Shown: piece after piece, positions 1-12,300 of the stretch | Numbering within the stretch: the stretch's first letter is position 1 | Layout of the letters: each line of letters opens with the position of its first letter | Assembly (NCBI RefSeq): GCF_047511655.1 | Contig: NC_133392.1 | Coordinates: forward strand, 96,837,042-96,901,041 | DNA length: 64,000 bases | Source: Castor canadensis | Taxonomy: Eukaryota; Chordata; Mammalia; Rodentia; Castoridae | Direction of reading: 5' to 3' | The notes under the pieces: generated by a model | What the model saw: the letters and a program-made list of their open reading frames with translations, nothing else | Database searches by the model: none | What the model was told of the DNA's origin: nothing | Program-made: the position numbers and the translations under genes

Positions 1-3000
1 GGATTAAGACATGGAGATTTAGCAACTCTCTCTACAAATCTAACACTGCTTATCTACCTAGCATAACAGAATCTTATATGTTCAGGGTACCATAAGTGCA
101 TTTATCTTCGAATATTTATTTAAATTGTAGCAGTCCATTTCCAATTGAATTAATTCACACCACACCATTACATGAAATACAAATGAGCTCAGAGGGTTTT
201 AGTAAATATGTTTCCTCACACTTTAAAAATCTCAGCAAACAGGCATTATCATGGAATTGCAAAAGAAATCAATTGTTTAAAAATTTTAAAAATATGTTTG
301 CATACCATTCCTCAGCACAGCCAAACCTCCCCATATCCATTTCCCTTTTGCAGTTTCACTTGCAGACCTTCTCTCAACTTGGAAGCTGAAACAGATAGAG
401 TCAATATGCGCAAATTGTGTTGGAGAAGGAAGTTGGGTAGAGTGCTAAAGCAAGATATTGACTGTAGGTCTATTTCCATGATTTGGCTGGCCCCAGTAGT
501 CTGTATTTTCTTCAACACCAGAAAAAGATTTTGCAAGTATTTGCAATTAAGGAGATCTATTTAATTTACCATATCCAGAAATTGGCCCAGAGTCTTGATC
601 TATGAGGGAGGAGCCTTGAAAGCTTCCCAATTCCCGTGGCTTTTAGGCGCTCCATGAGGATTTTGATGATTACTCACCAGGCCATCTCTGAAACATCTGG
701 GGCTTACTTGAATTCCTCAATCAGTTTTTTTCATTATTAGCTAATATTGGGCTTGCCTCTTTTTTTTTTTTTAATGAAAATCATGTCCTAGACATCAACT
801 CTACTGATGTCTCCTTAAAATTCCATGAAAATCTTCAGAAAAATAATTATTTTTCTAAAGACACAGGTTTTGGTATTTCTAGAGACACAGGTTATTTGGT
901 GTTTTTCTAAAGAGACATGCTCCTGGTATTTTATTTAAGTAGATGTTGAGTGTACTTGCATAAAGCCACAAATTTTCATCAGAAACAGTCATTTTCTCAC
1001 TTAGCAACCTAACCTACCCACTCACACCACAAAGGCTCTGGCATGAATACTTAAGCTGTCTCCACAGCATCTCTCTCATTTGAGGGTGGATATGCTGCCT
1101 CACAGGGCACTTATGCTTCAGCTATTATGTTGCTTAGTACTATTTTATTAAGAAAGAATTTAATGACTTTGGCTAAGCTGCAATACTTCCACAATGTTAA
1201 CTTATAGAAGGTTTCAAAAATCCAATAGCAAAGTGGTAAGTCCACTGTCTCTCAACTTTCTCAGTACAGAAAGATTAGGTGAAGCCATAAAGTTGAGGAG
1301 GGTATCCTCTGAGATAGAAGGGAAATTCCTCTCTTTTGAGGCTTTCTTCCACCAATCTTTCCCAGTCCAAATTTCAAATGCACATTTAATTCCATTGGAT
1401 ATTTGCATGTTCCTAAAGCATTATAGAACATCATTTAGTTAACATTGCCCTTTTAGCACAAAATAATGTAAACTTAGTCCCAACATTTATGCTCTCAAAG
1501 GATGTCAGTTCACATGGATGGTTCCTTGTTCATCTCTCTTTATCATTACAGTATTCTTCTTCCTTTCAGGGTGTCTATCTCCTGCACAAGGCTACTCCAT
1601 ACTACCTCCTACCCTTTATACAGAATAAAGAACTCCCATCTTCTGCACAGATGTTTTTCTGTCTTCACATTAGGGATATGTGATTATGGCTCTGCAGTTG
1701 ATGAGGACATTGGTGAATCTTCAACCACCTCCAGTCTCCCCCAAACAATAGCTATGGCTTGTTTTTTCTCTAGATTGCATGGGAAAAAAACAACACATTC
1801 ATTTTGGATCTGTTCTCTCTACACCCAATCATAACTATTCTGGTTGCCACTCTACTTTTGTTACCAGTATCTACTTGTCTCTACTATTCAATTTCCAGGA
1901 CCATTCTATTTTTAGATAATTTTTAAGACCCCATCTCTTCAGTTGGTTTGTGGCTCCTGGAATTCACCCAAACACAGCTTTACCTGAAGCTTTATGTATG
2001 TAGTTTTCCCTAAAGATTTCTTGCCCTCTTGCAAGCCAGGGATACCCAGAAGAGGAGACTAATTCTGATTAAGTGCAAATTAAACTGTTAAAATACAGAT
2101 AATTATTGAACAAAAACACTAAGAAGAGAATTACAAATGCTTTACAAACACCTGAAAACTGCCTTGTAAGATATGTTTTTCTTACTAATAGTCTTACCAA
2201 GAGAACTTCAGAATCATCTGGGTACACTTATATATGACAACTTTCTTTTACTTACACTAGTAACTTTATCTGATCATTCCACTTTGGAGATGTTGTTAGG
2301 ATGGTTTGGAATTTGATGAATTAAAATCAGTCATGGCTTCATTAGATGAAAAAAAACTTTATTTTTCACAGAATAAAATGTTAAGTTGTTAAGAAATATT
2401 GACTTTAATTAAATTCAATTGTTTAGAGGCATTCATATTTCATCCAGAGATAAATGACACACAATCCCTCCCTTATTTCCATTTCTCCTCCCCAGCATTT
2501 CATTCTCTCCCAGTCTTCCCATCTATATGGAGAAAAAAATTAAGTAAACATCATCACTCTGGAGAGGGTGGGACAGAAGAATAATGACAAGTAGTCTTGC
2601 AGGTTATCAGGCACTTTGCTGAGTACTGTGAGTAGAAAGATAAAAATCTAAACTCTATTTCTCAAAGAACTCACAATCTATTTAGGAAAGCAGCTACCTG
2701 TATAATCACTTTATAATTATTGTCAATGTGATTAGTACTCATATAGTTACAAAAAATGTAAAAGAAAAGGCAAGTGAGTCATTCATTTTGCCTGAAAAGG
2801 CTGAGAACGATGTTACAGAAACTATATCGTAAATGCTACAGAAATATGGAGGATGGTTTGTAGAAGGACACATTCTGGCTTGCCACTTCTCGAGGCTGAC
2901 CTTTGGGTCTGAGGTGTAAACTGTTCCTTGGAGAAGCCATCAGTGAAATGCTGTCAAGGATACAATTTCCCCCAACCATTGAGATCTGATGAGTAAATCA

Positions 3001-3412
3001 TACATGGCTTCTAATCTCATCAAAGTGCTACTTTGCCAACAACTGCTTCCAAGGAAAATAATATTATAGAACTGAAATTTCCAAATGTCAGCCAGGGATT
3101 CCTTTGGGTAAAGGAGTTTTCAGGAACACTCAGGTGTTTTTGGTTACCATTACTAAATGATTGCCTTTATTACATTTGCTTCATTCAAGTCCCAGAGGAA
3201 CAACTAGCAAAGTTGATCAATTAAGAGCTGACATGAAAAAGAAACAAATGTAAATTGTAGAACTGAGAAATATATAACCAAAATTACAAAAAAAAAAAAA
3301 ACCCACAATGCATATGCTCAAAAAGCAGAATGGAAAGCACAAAGTAAAGAATTAGAGAATGTAAAATATGTCAAGAGAAATTGCATATTCTGAAAAAAGA
3401 GAATATTCAAAT
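1..3412. other. Gene-free left flank, downstream of IFI44L exon 6
   Basis: I see no supportable gene here. The short open frames have no family resemblance and no splice context. IFI44L lies to the right on the minus strand, so its last exons (C-terminal part of the GTPase-like domain and the tail) would be expected in or beyond this stretch. I searched the minus strand by eye for the conserved C-terminal motifs of the family and found none. The stretch is AT-rich and mostly unassigned; some of it may be very old repeat. Confidence 0.5.
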
Positions 3413-3507
3413 ACAGATAGATGATAGAGAGATATAGATGATGATAGATGACAGATGATAAACAGATGACAGATGATGATAGATAGATAGATAGATAGAT
3501 AGATAGA
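3413..3507. repeat. GATA/GATG tetranucleotide microsatellite
   Basis: Imperfect GATA and GATG units run into an uninterrupted run of about seven GATA units ending near 3507. The ORF-like reading on the minus strand here is only the repeat translated. Confidence 0.9.
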
Positions 3508-3599
3508 GAAATGATGACAAAAGAGCCATCACAATCCCAGAAGCAGAAAAGAGAAATGACAGGGATGAAAATAATGGAAAAAAAAAACAAAAACAAAAC

Positions 3600-5010
3600 T
3601 ACAGACTGTTACAAACTATTTGTAAGCCATCTGTCAATTGATTTGTATCTAGGATTTAGAGATCCCTTAGTATTCAACAGAACAAAAACATAACTAATTC
3701 AATCAGAAAATAGACAAAAGAAAAAAATGTTCATTTTGTTCATTTAAGATAGTTGTACATGGAGTTTCCTTGTGACATTTCCATGTATACATGTATTATG
3801 ACCCAAATTGGTTCATCTACTCTTTTTTTCTACTTTCTAGCTTAGTCCCCTTCTTATGGTGATTTCAACACATTTAAAATTCTATATTCATTCTTGTATA
3901 GGAGTGCATCAACCATATTTACCTTCTTAACTTCCTTCTTTTTACCCTCCTTCTCTCATATGAGACATCTGCTTAGTGTGACCTATTGAGGAGGCGGTTG
4001 AAGCAATAGGAGGGAAGAGGAGGTGGGGAGAGGGTGTTAGAGGTTGACTATGGTACAAATACTGTGTACACATGTATGTAAATGGAAAATGAGACCCCTT
4101 GAAACTATTCCAGGAATGAGGGAAGGAAGGAAAAAGGAGAATGATAGAGGGAGTGAATTCAAGTATAATATATTTGGTATATTGTAAGAACTCTTGGAAA
4201 TGCCACAATGTACCCCCAGTACAACAATAAAAAAGAAACTAGGCAAAAGCTATAAAAGACACTTCACTGAAGGAGATGTACAGAAGGTGAATAGCACATG
4301 AGATGTTCAATACCATTAATCATTAAGAAATGCAGATTGAGACCATGATGAGACATTACTATATGCCTATTAGAAGACTTATTTTTCTAAGTAGAAGCAA
4401 TACCAAATACTAAAAAGATAAAGGTAAACTACATTTCCAATATAGTGCTGGTGGGAACATAAAATCGTACAGTTTCTCTGAACAGCAATTGGTGATTTTT
4501 TTTTTAAAAAACACATACTTATGATATGACCTAACAATCATAGCCCTGAGAACATATGCCAAAAAAATGAAAACTTATACCCACACAAAACCTGTACACT
4601 AATGTTCAGAGGAGTTTCATTTGCAGAACTAAAAACTGGAAGCTATCAAAATATCCTTTGATAGACAATAGTTTAAAAAAAACTGTAGTGTATCTATGCT
4701 ATAGAATATTGCTCAACCATAAAAAAGTGAACAATCAATACATACAACATCTGGGATGGACTTCAAAAGATACTAGACTAAGTAAAAAAAGACAGTCTCA
4801 AAAGGCTACACACTGTACTATTTCATTATATAATAATCTCAAATGAAAAAATCACAGAGATGAGTAAGGCATTAGGGATGGTGAAGAAGTAGTGTGCCAT
4901 GAGGGAAATCTTTGCAGTGATGGGATAGTTCTGTATCCTGATTGTGCTAGTTTACATGTGATAAAATGACACTGAGCTGTACAAACCCATTGTAACAATG
5001 AAAATTTCCT
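3600..5010 (+). mobile_element. Old L1 3' end, interrupted by a younger L1
   Basis: Decayed LINE-1 ORF2 C-terminus and 3' UTR text on the plus strand, seen as the typical L1 series of phrases (one-by-one animal-L1 ORF2 tail near 4260-4750, then an old-style 3' UTR with the donor phrase around 4920-4990). It is interrupted at 3721-4249 by a younger L1 fragment. Many stops and indels make it a non-functional fossil. It resembles L1M-type elements, but the subfamily is not determined. Confidence 0.7.
3721..4249. mobile_element. Younger L1 3' fragment with internal inversion
   Basis: The left part (about 3721-3982) is L1 3' UTR in minus orientation. The right part (about 3983-4238) is the adjoining downstream 3' UTR in plus orientation, ending in an A-rich tail. 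This head-to-head arrangement is what twin priming during target-primed reverse transcription leaves. An imperfect target-site duplication flanks it: 3710-3720 matches 4239-4249 at 9 of 11 bases. The same 3' UTR is seen uninverted at 43010-43380. Confidence 0.75.
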
Positions 5011-5293
5011 GGTTTTGGTCTTCCTAACCTAGCCATATAGTGTGGAAAGATGACTCACCTTTCAAACCACAAGAAAATCATACATGATAAAAACCTATGG
5101 CCAGTCTAGCCTTTAAGTTGTGAAAACTAATACTTAGGGCTTTTCTTCAATCAAGCCTTTGAATCTCTATCTGCTTCTGCCACCAACCTGGGTAAATCAG
5201 GTGAAGGGAACATGGGATCTCTATGTACTCTCTTTGCAACTTTCTGTGAATCTGAAAATTTCAAAATAATTTTTTTGATACATTGAGACTCAC

Positions 5294-5466
5294 CGCAGTT
5301 CAGTACTTCTTTGTGAACTTGTTTGATCTTTGCCAACATTTTAGAGGAGAGGTTGTTGATAAAGTTGATGTCTAAGACATAAGCCACACAGTTTATTTCT
5401 GTCCTTCAGTGATGGGGATGCAATAAAGGTAGGATGCTTAGGTGTAATTGGCTCACATGGATTAAA
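5294..5466 (-). pseudogene. IFI44L: IFI44L exon 6 with a one-base insertion
   Basis: The acceptor is CTGTAACAG ending at 5467; the donor is CTGCG|GTGAGT at 5294/5293. The exon is 173 nt, whereas the family length is 172. The reading is in frame from FNPCEPITPKHPTFIASPSLKDR, then shifts +1 within the A-rich stretch coding for the 'RIN' of the conserved DRI(H/N)CVAYV motif (about 5379-5386). The following VAYVLDIN...MLAKIKQVHKEVLNC is in the other frame. The splice sites remain perfect. The extra A is the second lesion of the locus. Confidence 0.87.
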
Positions 5467-5518
5467 CTGTTACAGAAACATACGGTAATATTCAGAATTC
5501 AGAGACTCTGCTTAATTT

Positions 5519-5626
5519 TTTTTTTCTTTCTTTTTTTTTTTTTTGGCAGGACTGGGGTTTGAACTCAGGGCTTCACACTTGCAAAGCAGGCACTCTACCA
5601 CCTGAGCTACACCTCCAGTCCTCTGC
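5519..5626 (-). repeat. tRNA/ID-like SINE (minus orientation)
   Basis: The T-run at 5519-5542 is the A-tail read from the opposite strand. The rest is the complement of a tRNA-derived body with A-box and B-box like text (GGTAGAGTGCCTG and GAGTTCAAACCCC on the minus strand). It lies just upstream of exon 6 in the intron. Confidence 0.85.
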
Positions 5627-8204
5627 TTAATTTTTAAGACACAATTTATGCAGCAAAAATTACTACCACCACTCATCTCCACTTGAATTTTTCCTTCTTG
5701 ACACCAACTTCTCCTCCAGCAGTTTAGCTTTCCACTGTGAGCATAACACTATTATATCTTTCTTATATAGAAAAGAATTTCATTGCTCTGGTTAAAAAAA
5801 GTGATATTTTTCAACTGTAATTATTGCCAGGAAATATAAAGAATGCTTTTTAAAAATCTAACTAAAAGTTCTAGTCTTCAGAAATAAGTTCCATTAACAT
5901 TTGTTATACATCATTTAAGACTCCTCTCTAAGCACACTTAAATGGACTGATGGATGTAAAGTAAAAGAGAAAATGTATATCCTTATTTATATGTATACTG
6001 AAATGCTATTTAAACTAAAATACCATGATTTCTTTTAATTTTTCAGAGTGAAAGAAAAGAAATGTCAGCTTTCAAGTTAATGCCTCCTTATCACAAGACA
6101 AAAATCTTTACAATACTAAGAAAATGGAAGATGGCTGAAGATGGGCTGAGTGCTTATTCTGCCTCTTCCCGTGGCATGTGCCAACCTGTGTAACAAACCT
6201 CCTTTCTCTCCCCTTCACCATGCCTCTTTATTTGGTGTATGTAGGGGAATGACTAGACCTGACATGTGGAAGCACAGGAGTTTAGACCTAGAGCCCAAAA
6301 CTCTGATTTCACTTTGACAAGCCATGCCAGGAGAAAATGTACCCTTTAGAAACTAGTTCTCACAGCTAGTAGAACCTGGATAAAAAGAAAAGGTGAGAAT
6401 TGGTTCCCTACAGCATCTGGAATTGCTTTTATACCAGGGACTTCTTTTTATCTTTCCACTTTGGCCAGCATTGGCTGCTTTCTACCATCATCTTCTGAGG
6501 CACAGAAATGAGCATCTGGACTGTAGGGGCCCTGAAGTCTGACCTTGTGAGTTCTCTCTAATTAGTGCACCTCAGGCTTTCACCTTCCTTTTCCCTATTG
6601 TCTAGAGGCTCTTCTGGGCCATTCAGGGCTTATCTGTACCATTTGGGCTTTTGCCATTTGTCTGATAAGGGATTTTGGATTCCTTGTTCAGAGACCTTCT
6701 GAGCATCTGACTTCATTGGAGAATTTTGTGCCAGCAATTTATGGGGAAGGAATGTAAGGTACACAGAGAAATCTGGGTGTTTGTTTTGGAAATCTCTACT
6801 GTGAACTGCTTAAGAATGAAAAGCGCTATATTCATTTTGCCCTCTATGCAAAATGACTAGTCTACTATAAATGAGAGAAAAAAATTAGCAGAAGGATGAC
6901 TTGTCTAAGAGTGCACTGTGAATTAATGTAATTATTTTTGTGTGTCATTGTATGTATTTTGTGTATGATTATTAATATATGTCCAGGATGATGGGTTTGA
7001 TGAAGGCTAAAATTCTCATGGCTGTGGCAACAGTCCTATTGAAGACTGACTTAAAACACTTCCATAACATTGACTCTTGCTTCAGCTATCATGAGTATCC
7101 CAAAATGAGATCTGTTCCTGTAATTCCTGGAAATAACTGACCAACCTACTTATCACCACTAAATTAAGTTTGCATTTTCTTGAGTTCATCTATGTGTGCT
7201 TAAATTGAAATTTATGGCATGCCTGATTCAGAACTATTTTGCATATGTGTGTACATTTAGGATGATTCTTATTGTAGAATTGATATAAAGGAGCTGTTGC
7301 TTCTATTGTCCCTTCTGTTCCCATCCCCCATCTCTTAAGCTGCCATGCTAAGAAAAGTAGTTTTCCAAAGTTCTTATCTCAGCAAGGTCTAACAAAAATG
7401 CAGGCATTAAGAATTATTCTTTACCTTAGGCCTGAAGAAAAAAAGGACTCTATAGACAATAACCTTAATCTGTTTCTCTCCTAAGTGTAGTTTGCATTCA
7501 ACTCTTTTATAATTGGACCTATTAGCAAAATTTTTTGTAAATTACTATTGTATAGAGAAACAATTTAAAACTACTTTTCTTCTTGGGTCTTCATTGAAAT
7601 ATAAGGCTACTAGGAGTACTTTATTGTTAGAAGAAACTTTATCTAAATTCAAATTTTTTAAAAACTATTTAAAAATGCAAATTAGAAAGATCTAAAAATA
7701 CATGAGATAAAGCTTATCAAAAGTTCATGAGTGTGACTACAATTTTTAAAATGCCTAAAAAATTTTCTAATATCCTACTGTAAGGTCAAAATTTAGTATA
7801 TTGATATAAAACTAAAACCTAACTCTATAATAACAAGGCCATCTTAATATTGCTTTGATCTTAGTAACATCTGTAAGAAATTGATTTAAAGGACTTATGG
7901 TATAATACTGCACTTCAAAAGACAGTAGTTAATTACTCCAGTGTCTTACCTGTGTGATCAAACAAGTGCAACACATTAAATTACAACTTTACTATTAGTT
8001 TACATTCCTGTACAGTGATATAAACACAATATCCCCATGACTTTTTTGTGGAATACAGAAGAATCCTGCCCTTTGGCTTTCTTTCTTAAGGTATAGACAA
8101 GAACAACAGTCCCTTAACTTTTCTTACATGAACACTTATTTAGTTAAAGAAGAGTAGTGTTCACTGATGTTAGAATCACATATAGTAGTTGATTTCTCTT
8201 CAAA
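5627..8204. other. IFI44L intron 5, no gene seen
   Basis: AT-rich intron sequence between exons 6 and 5 with no open frame of note and no recognisable young repeat. Confidence 0.5.
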
Positions 8205-8345
8205 AAAATTGGAGAACATGAGGGCAGAACAGGTTCTGCCTGAAAGCAAGGGGAGGAGGTGCGGGGGATGGAGAGGGGGAAGGGGAAGAGGTGGCCCAAA
8301 CAATGTATACACATATGAATAAATGTAAAAACAATTTTAAAAGAA
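8205..8345 (+). mobile_element. L1 3' UTR end (intronic)
   Basis: Carries the recurrent phrases of this genome's L1 3' end (GGGCAGAACAGGTTCTGCC, G-rich tract, AATGTATACACAT, A-rich tail). The same text is at 20088-20215 and 51090-51200. Confidence 0.8.
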
Positions 8346-8439
8346 TGACATTATAGCAGTTGAAATTGTCATGTGGAGTAAAAATTCAATGAAAATATTG
8401 AAAATGATTTAAAGTGTCCTAGATTTGAGGAAATCTTAC

Positions 8440-8592
8440 TTGATATCTGTCTGGCACATAACCTTTTAAAATGTGAGGTATGTCATCCATGCACAGTCCC
8501 ACGCCATCCATCTCATCTAGCCCCATTGAATCACACAACATAAATGGCAGAGATTTTCCATTTTTTTCTGTGTTTAATGAATATATCCTATA
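8440..8592 (-). pseudogene. IFI44L: IFI44L exon 5 (GTPase-like domain)
   Basis: The acceptor is TTTATCTTTCAG ending at 8593; the donor is TATCAA|GTAAGA at 8440/8439. The exon is 153 nt, 51 codons, phase 0 at both ends, identical in length to the human exon. It encodes NGKSLPFMLCDSMGLD, where the D-x-M-G motif corresponds to the G3 (Walker B-like) region, followed by GLCMDDIPHILKG and PDRYQ. It is open throughout and very well conserved. Confidence 0.92.
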
Positions 8593-8682
8593 CTGAAAGA
8601 TAAAAATATAATGTGTTAAAGTTAACTGTTTAGCATTCAAAACATGACAATAGGAAGAAAAAAAACTGTTTAATGCTTTAAC

Positions 8683-8830
8683 ACCATGGTCCTCATTTTG
8701 GTCTCAGGACCCTTTTAGATTCTTAAAAATTATTGAGAATCTCAGAAAATGTTACTTATGGGGTTATACTATTGATATGAAATATATTAGGAGTTAAAAC
8801 ACAATAAATGCTTCTTTTTAAAAACAGATA
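8683..8830 (+). mobile_element. Ancient hAT-type DNA transposon fragment (MER33-like)
   Basis: The text 'ggtctcaggaccctttt' followed by 'cttaaaaattattgag' and a later 'ggttata...gatat' series recalls non-autonomous hAT-Charlie consensus sequences. The family name is from memory and not certain. Confidence 0.45.
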
Positions 8831-9059
8831 AAATTATAGCATTTACTGTGTACAGCATGATGTTTTGAAGTATATACACTTGATGGAGCAGCAAAGTCTA
8901 ACTGACACATACACAGACTCACATGGTTATTATTTTTGTATTGAGGAACTTTTCATCCACTCTCTTAGAGCTTTAAGATTAACATATATTAATTTACTGC
9001 TCCTATCTAAATTTGCATAGGAGCAACATCTTTATATTGCTTTGACCAACATTACTCTC

Positions 9060-9350
9060 CACTCTCCCATTTATCTTCATGTTAATACACAGTTTTCCTA
9101 AGACCATTTATTGAAGAGACTGTTTTCCCCCATTGTGTGTTTATGACACTTTTCTTAAAAATCAGTTTGCTACATATGCATGGAATTATTTCTTGGCTTT
9201 CTATTCTGTTCTATTAGTTTATGTGCCTGTTTTTATGCTGATACCAGGTTGTTTTAATTTCTGTAATTTTATATTATATTTTGAAGTCAGGTACAGTGAT
9301 GCTTCCACTTTCTTTCTTCTCTCAAGATTTCTTTGGCTGCTTCATGTCTT
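9060..9350 (-). mobile_element. Old L1 ORF2 fragment
   Basis: Minus-orientation L1 ORF2 text (complement of the region near the 'ttattgaagagactg' and 'ttctattctgttctatt' phrases). It is cut on its right side by the younger L1 starting at 9351. Confidence 0.7.
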
Positions 9351-12300
9351 TTTTTTTAAAAAAATATTTTTAAAATTTTATTGGCATAAATTTGTTGTAA
9401 AAAGGGGTTTCATTGTGATGTAAACATGCATTCATATAAGGGACTTTGACCAAATTCACACTAACTACATTACACTTTCTTAACTCACCTCGTTTTCTTA
9501 CTATTCTTTTTTTAAACAGTCTTAGTGGGTTTCATTATGCTATTTTCATACACACATCTCCATTATACTCTCCTATCCTCCTCCCCATTCCCACTGGTTC
9601 CCCCCACAAACTGTTCCCCTTTTATAATCATGTCCTATTTTTATTTAATTTTTAGGTCTAGATTCTGCATGTGAGCAAAAACATGCTTTTTTGCTTGGCT
9701 TATCTTACTCAACATTATGACTTCTAATTCTATCCATTTTCCTGCAAATGACACAATTTCATTCTTCTTTATGGATGAATTATGCTCCATTGTGTAACCA
9801 TACCACATTTTCTTTATCCATTCATCAGTTGTTGAGTACCTAGTCTGATTCCATGATTTTTGCTATTGTGAATAGTGCTTCTATAAACATGGACATGCAG
9901 ATATCTCTATTACATGCTTACTTAGATTCCTTCAGATATATGCCCAAGAGTGGTATAGTAAGATCATAAGGTAGTTCAATTTTTAATTTTTGATGAAATT
10001 CCACATTGATTTACATAGTGGTTGCACTAGTTTACTCTCCCACCTATATGCATGAGCGCTCCTGTCCTTCCTCACCCTCACCAGTATTTATTGTGTGTTT
10101 TCTTTTTTTATTATTTGTTAGCATATTATAGTTGTACGGAGCAGGGATGCATTGTGACATTTACAAAATTTCTTACAATGTATCTTATTAGATTCACACC
10201 CTCTATCTTTATCCTTTATCTCCCTCTCTCCCCTTCTTATAACAGTTTCGACAGGCCTCATTGTTCCATTTTTATACATGAATTCATAGTACTTCCATCA
10301 TATTCACCCTCTTTCCCCCTTTCCTTATGTCCTCCTTCCTCCCACTGGTACCAACCCACAGACAAGAATTGTTTTTACCTTCCTGTCCTTCATTTTATCA
10401 AAAAAAATTTTTGTTTGTTTATGATGGTTATACAGGGAGTTTCATGTGACATTTCTTTATATATATACATATATATTATACCCCAAATTGGTTTATCCCC
10501 ACCATTATTCTCCTTTCCACCTTATTCCCATTCTTAATAGTGATTTCAACAAGTTTGAATATTCCATATCATCCTTGCATAGAAAGTACATCAACCATAT
10601 TCACTTTCTTTACTTTCTTCATTTATCTCCCCCTCCCACTAATACCTCCCTTCATTCTTGACCTTCATTATTTAGGTGTCTGTTCATTGTTCAGTGGGAT
10701 CTTTGCCTCAGTATTTTACCTGTAAATGGATTGTGCGGAAGTCAGTCTAACCTCTCTCCACTACACTTCCTCACCCTGTTCCCCCATTCTGTGTTGCTCA
10801 ACAGTTTTCACTGTGTTTCACTGTATCTTGTTCCTACACAGATGTGACATATTTTATTATTATTCACTATCTTTCTTTCCTTCATCTCCTCCTCCCTTAG
10901 GCATTCTTTGTTTTCTTGACCATAGCCATTCTGACTGGGATGAGATGGAACGTTGGAGTCATTTTGATATGCATTTCCTTTATGGATAAACATGCTGAAC
11001 GTTTCTTCATATATTTATTAGCTATTTGTACTTCGTTTGAAACCTGTTTATTAATTGGATTATTTTTCTTTGAGGTTTTCTTTTTTGACTCTGGATATTC
11101 TGGATATTAATCCTGTCTCCAATGAATGACTGGCAAAATTTTCTCCCATTCTGAGGGTTGTCTCTTCATCTGGTGATTGTTTCCTTTGATGTGTAGAAGC
11201 TTTTTAATTTGAGGCAATCCCATCGGTAATTTTTGCCAGGCAAATTGGAGTTCTAATCAGAAAATAAATGACTATGCTTACATTTTTAAGTGTTTTCCAG
11301 TAATACTTTCAAAGTTTTAGGTCTTACATTTGGAGTTTTGATCCATTTTGAATTGCTTTTAGTATAAGGTAAGATATAAGGGTCTAATTTCAGTCTTCTA
11401 CAGATGAATATCCAGTTTTCCCAGGAATGTTTGTTGAAGAGGCTGTCTTTCCCAACATAAGTTTTTGGCTTTTTGTAAAAACAAAAACAACAAAAAAAAA
11501 TCAGATGACTGGAGCTATGCGGGCTTATTTCTGGATCTTCCATTCCATTAGTCCACATGCCTGTTTTTTGTGACAGAGCCATGTTGTTTTTGTTACTATG
11601 GCTCTGTAGTATAATTTGAAGTCTGGTATTGTGATACCTCCAGCATTGCTCTTCTTTGCTCAGGATTGCTTTGGCCATTTGGAGTCTTTTGTGCTTCCGT
11701 ATGAATGTTAGCAAATTTTTCTAGTTCTCTGAGAATGATGGTGGGATTTTTATGGGAATTACATTGATTTGGAGCCATTTTCACAATACTAATTCTGCTG
11801 ATCCATGAACATGGGAGGTGTTTCCGTCTTCTGGTGTCTATCAATTGCTTTCTGCAAGGTTTTATGTTTTTCTTTCCAGAAGTCTTTCACCTCCTTACTT
11901 AAATTTATTCCTATGTGTGTTAATTTTTAGGATATTCTAAATGGAATTGCTTTTCTGATGTCTTTCTCAGTCTGTTCATTGTTAGTATATAACAATGTAC
12001 TTTGTTATATTGTTTGTATATTTGTTTTGTATGTTGATTTGTGTCCTACTACATTGCCCAAAGTGTTTATTAAATCTAGGAGTTTTTTGGAAGAGATTTT
12101 ACAGCCTTTTAAGTATAGGATCATATCATCTGCATATAGAGATAATTTGACTTTTTACTTTCATATTTGTGTCACTTTAATTTCTTTCTCATTCCTTACT
12201 GCTTTAGCTAAGAATTCCAATACTATACTATGTAAGAGTGGGGAGAGTGAACACCCTACCTCATTCCTGATATTTGAGGAAATGATTTCACATTTTGCTC

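Noticed and set aside
1214-1408. Minus-strand frame considered as an IFI44L 3' exon
   Set aside because: Does not contain the family's C-terminal motifs (HKMLGIP-, NYA- or DDFLEDLP-like) and has no convincing splice sites.
5151-5293. Continuation of the exon 6 frame past CTGCG (reading into ...SQCIKK)
   Set aside because: This is read-through beyond a strong GTGAGT donor and diverges at once from the family, so it is intron.
10052-10537. 161-codon plus-strand frame
   Set aside because: Antisense reading through the minus-strand L1 3' UTR; its pyrimidine-rich complement lacks stops.
11286-11714. 142-codon minus-strand frame taken as a possible gene
   Set aside because: It is a fragment of L1 ORF2 in the element at 9351-12730.
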